This document shows, piece after piece, positions 62,207-64,000 of a DNA stretch of 64,000 nt. The stretch's first letter is position 1; every line of letters begins with the position of its first letter. This DNA is from Osedax fenrisi. Lineage: Eukaryota > Annelida > Polychaeta > Sabellida > Siboglinidae. The notes beneath the pieces are model-generated. The model was not told the DNA's origin. It ran no database searches and saw only the letters and a list, made by a program, of their open reading frames with translations. The DNA lies in the NCBI GenBank assembly GCA_964019155.1, contig OZ025243.1:30365371-30429370 (forward strand), given 5' to 3'. The position numbers were made by a program, and so were the translations under genes.

Positions 62207-63254
62207 TATTTAAATGTGTGAACATATTATAGAATATATGCAAATGTGTCCAAGTTTGAAATAGGTTAAAACCTGAATTATTATTCCTGATCGATATACC
62301 ACTATCTTACATTATAATTCGCATACGAAAATACAGATATGATAAAATATATATCAACTTTAGGCCACGTGACCTAATCGTTCGTGTCACGTGACACTAT
62401 CGTACGACGTGTCACGTGATTTAAATAGAAAACTCCCGTCACTGACCTGGAGGATATTTAAACTGATACACGACCGGCCCCTTGACACGTGGTTCTCTCG
62501 TGGGGGGTGGGGAAGATACCCTCTGCTGCGGGGGCGGCATGACCTCATCGCTGCGACTGTAGTCGTAACCGTGGTACGTCACATCCTGCATTACGCCATA
62601 GTCACCTGTGTGTGTGCGTGTGTGTGTATGTAGGTATTTGTGGGTATGTGTGTGTGTGCGCGTGTGTGCGTGTGTGTATGTGTGGGTATGTGTGCGACGC
62701 ACACTGTGCGTGTCTACGAAGTAGTGATAGGCATATATATAGGTATATATACCTATAGGTATGCATGTGTACGGGTATAATGAATATAAATAGTATTTAT
62801 TAAATACACACTAATACACATGTATATAAATAAAATTAACTTATTCTATATATATATATATATATATATGTGGTGTTTTATATGGTGTGGTGTGTGGTGT
62901 GTGTGATTACATATTGAATACATTCTCTAACCACGTGAATTGACACGTGCCTAGCGAGGGTGAATACATTTACCAGTAAACCACCCCCGAGAATACCTTT
63001 TCCGGTTAACATGGGGTACTACTATTTTAGTGTATTGTTTTCATTCAAGAAAAAATATTAATTATCGCCCACTATAAAATTGCAGTACAAAAAAAAACAG
63101 TGTATAGACTATAAAGTCTAGACTATTTTATTATTTATCGATTCAATAGAGTATTTTATTGGTATACATATTTTATATATAAAGTTTAATTTTATTATCT
63201 ATATTTCCTATTATATTGTTAGCTTTAATTGTTGTATACAATAACGATGTATAT

Positions 63255-63308
<54 letters not shown>

Positions 63309-63994
63309 TTAATATAACGCGTATTTGTACAAATAAAAAATGTATTTATTATTTATAATTAATATTTTTTTCTATATATATATATATATATAATATATAT
63401 ATTATATGTATATATATAGTTGTGTATATATCATCGATGTAAATAAAAGTTTTTATTTACTTCGATGGTATATATGTGTTTTAGTGAGTGCTGTTTATTT
63501 GTAAGTATGTATGCAGAATCTGCATTGCTGAGTATTCATTTATTACACATTAATTAATTGAATGTGTTATCATTAGAAATTTAATTACCTATAGGTTAAC
63601 TATAGTTAATCAACACGCCCCCTATACTATAGCATATATAGTATATACTATACTATGGTATATTTAAATACGAAGAGTGTAACGACCTATCACGGGACAT
63701 ATGTCCTCGCGCGGAGTATACTATACTAACTAGGCTGAAAATAAAGCTCGTTGTTGTTGTGATCGTGCATAGCGTCACGCTCCATTCGTTCCGTCTTTAT
63801 GCTATAGGATACATCTCGGATAGGCGCCGTCGCCCGCTGTTGTGTGGTGGTGGGTGTGGTTACGTAACGATTGCGTGCGATGAAGTCATCACCAGCGTGA
63901 CCATCACGTGGGTATGACGTCATAGACACACGCACGCGCTCGCTTACCTCGACGACGGGGGGTTTGATATCTCGGCCGGTATAAGGCACTCTAG
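55433..63994 (-). CDS. unrecognised protein, C-terminal part (last 4 exons)
   Basis: Exons 63994-63731, 62605-62447, 56692-56370 and 55483-55433 splice in frame (phases 1,1,0) to TGA at 55435-55433, giving about 265 residues. All borders are GT-AG. The protein part is hydrophilic and proline-rich: YTGRDIKPPVVEVSERVRV, MPPPQQRVSSPPPTREPR and MPTLPRIVHSSDIPILPRKG are followed by acidic, serine-rich HLSDDEQTIGG and EIDTKEDEDSMYSMTNN. It ends EFKDDHQHF. No membrane helix or catalytic domain is seen. It could be the cytoplasmic tail of a receptor or a disordered adaptor region. The gene continues past the right edge. Intron 3 (56693-62446) holds a LINE and a MITE; the last intron holds an 800-bp (GGAGA)n tract. 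A stronger donor (GTAAGC near 63947) inside the first exon was rejected because it breaks phase. Confidence 0.62.
55564..56364. repeat. (GGAGA)n pentanucleotide tract, ~800 bp
   Basis: About 160 copies with one visible interruption (GGATA at 55686). It starts 6 bp inside the gene 3 intron after exon y. On the sense strand it is an unbroken (TCTCC)n polypyrimidine run. Confidence 0.97.
56370..56692 (-). CDS. gene 3 exon y
   Basis: Acceptor ATACAG, donor GTTAGT, phase 1 in and 0 out, 107 whole codons. It encodes the basic-to-acidic segment up to YVVHKLAR. The open frame continues into a microsatellite as Leu-Leu-Ser-Ser-Pro repeats, which is intron. Confidence 0.68.
56693..56897. other. gene 3 intron sequence
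   Basis: AT-rich, no recognised element. Confidence 0.4.
56898..57556 (+). mobile_element. MITE, family B copy 3, with duplicated 5' end
   Basis: The full element is 57019-57556, from GGGGAAAGTAACCTAATACG to the inverted end CTGTTACTTTCCCC, flanked by TA on both sides. About 121 bp of its 5' end is tandemly duplicated at 56898-57018 (starts GTGGAAAGTAACATAATACG). The interior is shorter than in copies 1 and 2. Confidence 0.85.
57557..59565. other. gene 3 intron, no gene
   Basis: AT-rich. An (AAT)n tract lies at about 58429-58458, and a small palindrome (AGAGCTAGAGA ... TCTCTAGCTCT) at about 58268-58302. The 58778-58987 frame has no family features. Confidence 0.45.
57895..58072. repeat. AAGTAGTAGTTAAAC/AAGTAGTAAAC minisatellite
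   Basis: Two related units of 15 and 11 bp are mixed irregularly for about 175 bp. Confidence 0.9.
59566..60945 (-). mobile_element. LINE RT remnant in gene 3 intron
   Basis: On the minus strand: YTYIKNGDKSNIINYRPISL (about 60940-60885), SIDLKKAFDTINHDILLNKL, then YGVPQGSVLRPILF and VILFADDTNIIF (about 60520-60400), VECYKCLGMHIDNKMKAHID (about 60220-60160), and ILQNRAIRAIYNLQNR to the C-terminus at 59566. The order is that of jockey/CR1-group RT. Several stops and shifts; the endonuclease is absent. Same transcriptional strand as gene 3. Confidence 0.83.
60946..62446. other. gene 3 intron, AT-rich
   Basis: (AT)n tracts at about 61060-61100, 61410-61455, 61701-61743, 62118-62147 and 62180-62205. 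No gene seen. Confidence 0.5.
61100..61183. repeat. perfect inverted repeat, 41-bp arms, 2-bp spacer
   Basis: Arm 61100-61140 (includes GTTTTAAATTTGTGATTAAT) is exactly complementary to 61143-61183; the spacer is TG. An (AT)n tract abuts the left arm. Confidence 0.93.
62447..62605 (-). CDS. gene 3 exon x
   Basis: Acceptor CACACAG, donor GTCAGT, phase 1 at both ends. It encodes DYGVMQDVTYHGYDYSRSDE, the proline run MPPPQQRVSSPPP and VVYQFKYPP. The TH-rich residues upstream are a GT-repeat read through, not protein. Confidence 0.68.
62606..63730. other. gene 3 intron
   Basis: It starts, in gene orientation, with AT-rich DNA and ends with a GT/GC-rich microsatellite (62608-62710) directly against the exon x acceptor. 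Only repeats are seen. Confidence 0.5.
63731..63994 (-). CDS. gene 3 exon w
   Basis: Acceptor TTTCAG (63999-63995), donor GTTAGT, phase 1 at both ends. It encodes 87 residues ending NNNELYFQP. A strong internal GTAAGC at about 63947 could give a shorter isoform ending at PPVVE. Confidence 0.55.
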
Positions 63995-64000
63995 CTGAAA

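Noticed and set aside
62608..62702. Thr-His repeat start of a minus-strand frame
   Set aside because: It is a (GT)n microsatellite just upstream of the exon x acceptor, so intronic.

Overview
The window looks like nuclear DNA of an invertebrate metazoan. It is very AT-rich and gene-poor, and crowded with (AT)n tracts, minisatellites, palindromes, LINEs and small DNA transposons. GC-richer islands inside the AT sea turn out to be short exons with GT-AG borders and compatible phases. I cannot name the phylum. An animal host is supported by a spliced ornithine-carrier gene of the SLC25A15/SLC25A2 type and by the L2/CR1, RTE, Ty3 and hAT element mix.

Three host genes can be assembled by hand. 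(1) Plus strand, 2667-16411: eight exons encode a protein of about 451 aa that I do not recognise. It has several copies of a module (leucine-valine-x-arginine-alanine-asparagine helix, beta-like stretch, then a phenylalanine-valine-arginine strand) and ends in one hydrophobic helix three residues before the stop, so it looks tail-anchored. (2) Minus strand, 29307-21367: seven coding exons give a complete 303-aa mitochondrial ornithine carrier. (3) Minus strand, from beyond the right edge to 55433: the last four exons of an unrecognised, hydrophilic protein tail.

Layout: 1-2600 holds a 29-bp self-complementary satellite and a TA-flanked MITE. 2600-16411 is gene 1, whose introns carry an antisense L2-like LINE, two LINE tails, palindromes and a dense inverted-repeat block. 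16412-21366 holds an inverted pair of a dispersed repeat and a hAT element. 21367-29307 is the ornithine carrier. 29308-38548 holds an (AG)n tract, a 31-bp minisatellite, a fold-back element and two LINE fragments. 38549-41381 is a 5'-truncated but otherwise intact RTE element in a perfect 12-bp target duplication. 41400-54450 is a transposon graveyard: a tRNA-like sequence, LINE remains, a broken Ty3-type element, and a 3.5-kb hAT element in a perfect 8-bp target duplication that has itself received a MITE and a LINE. 55433-64000 is gene 3, with an 800-bp (GGAGA)n tract starting 6 bp from a splice donor.

The three host genes show no sign of working together. Exon limits come from reading splice signals and phase, not transcripts, and the 5' ends of genes 1 and 3 are open.
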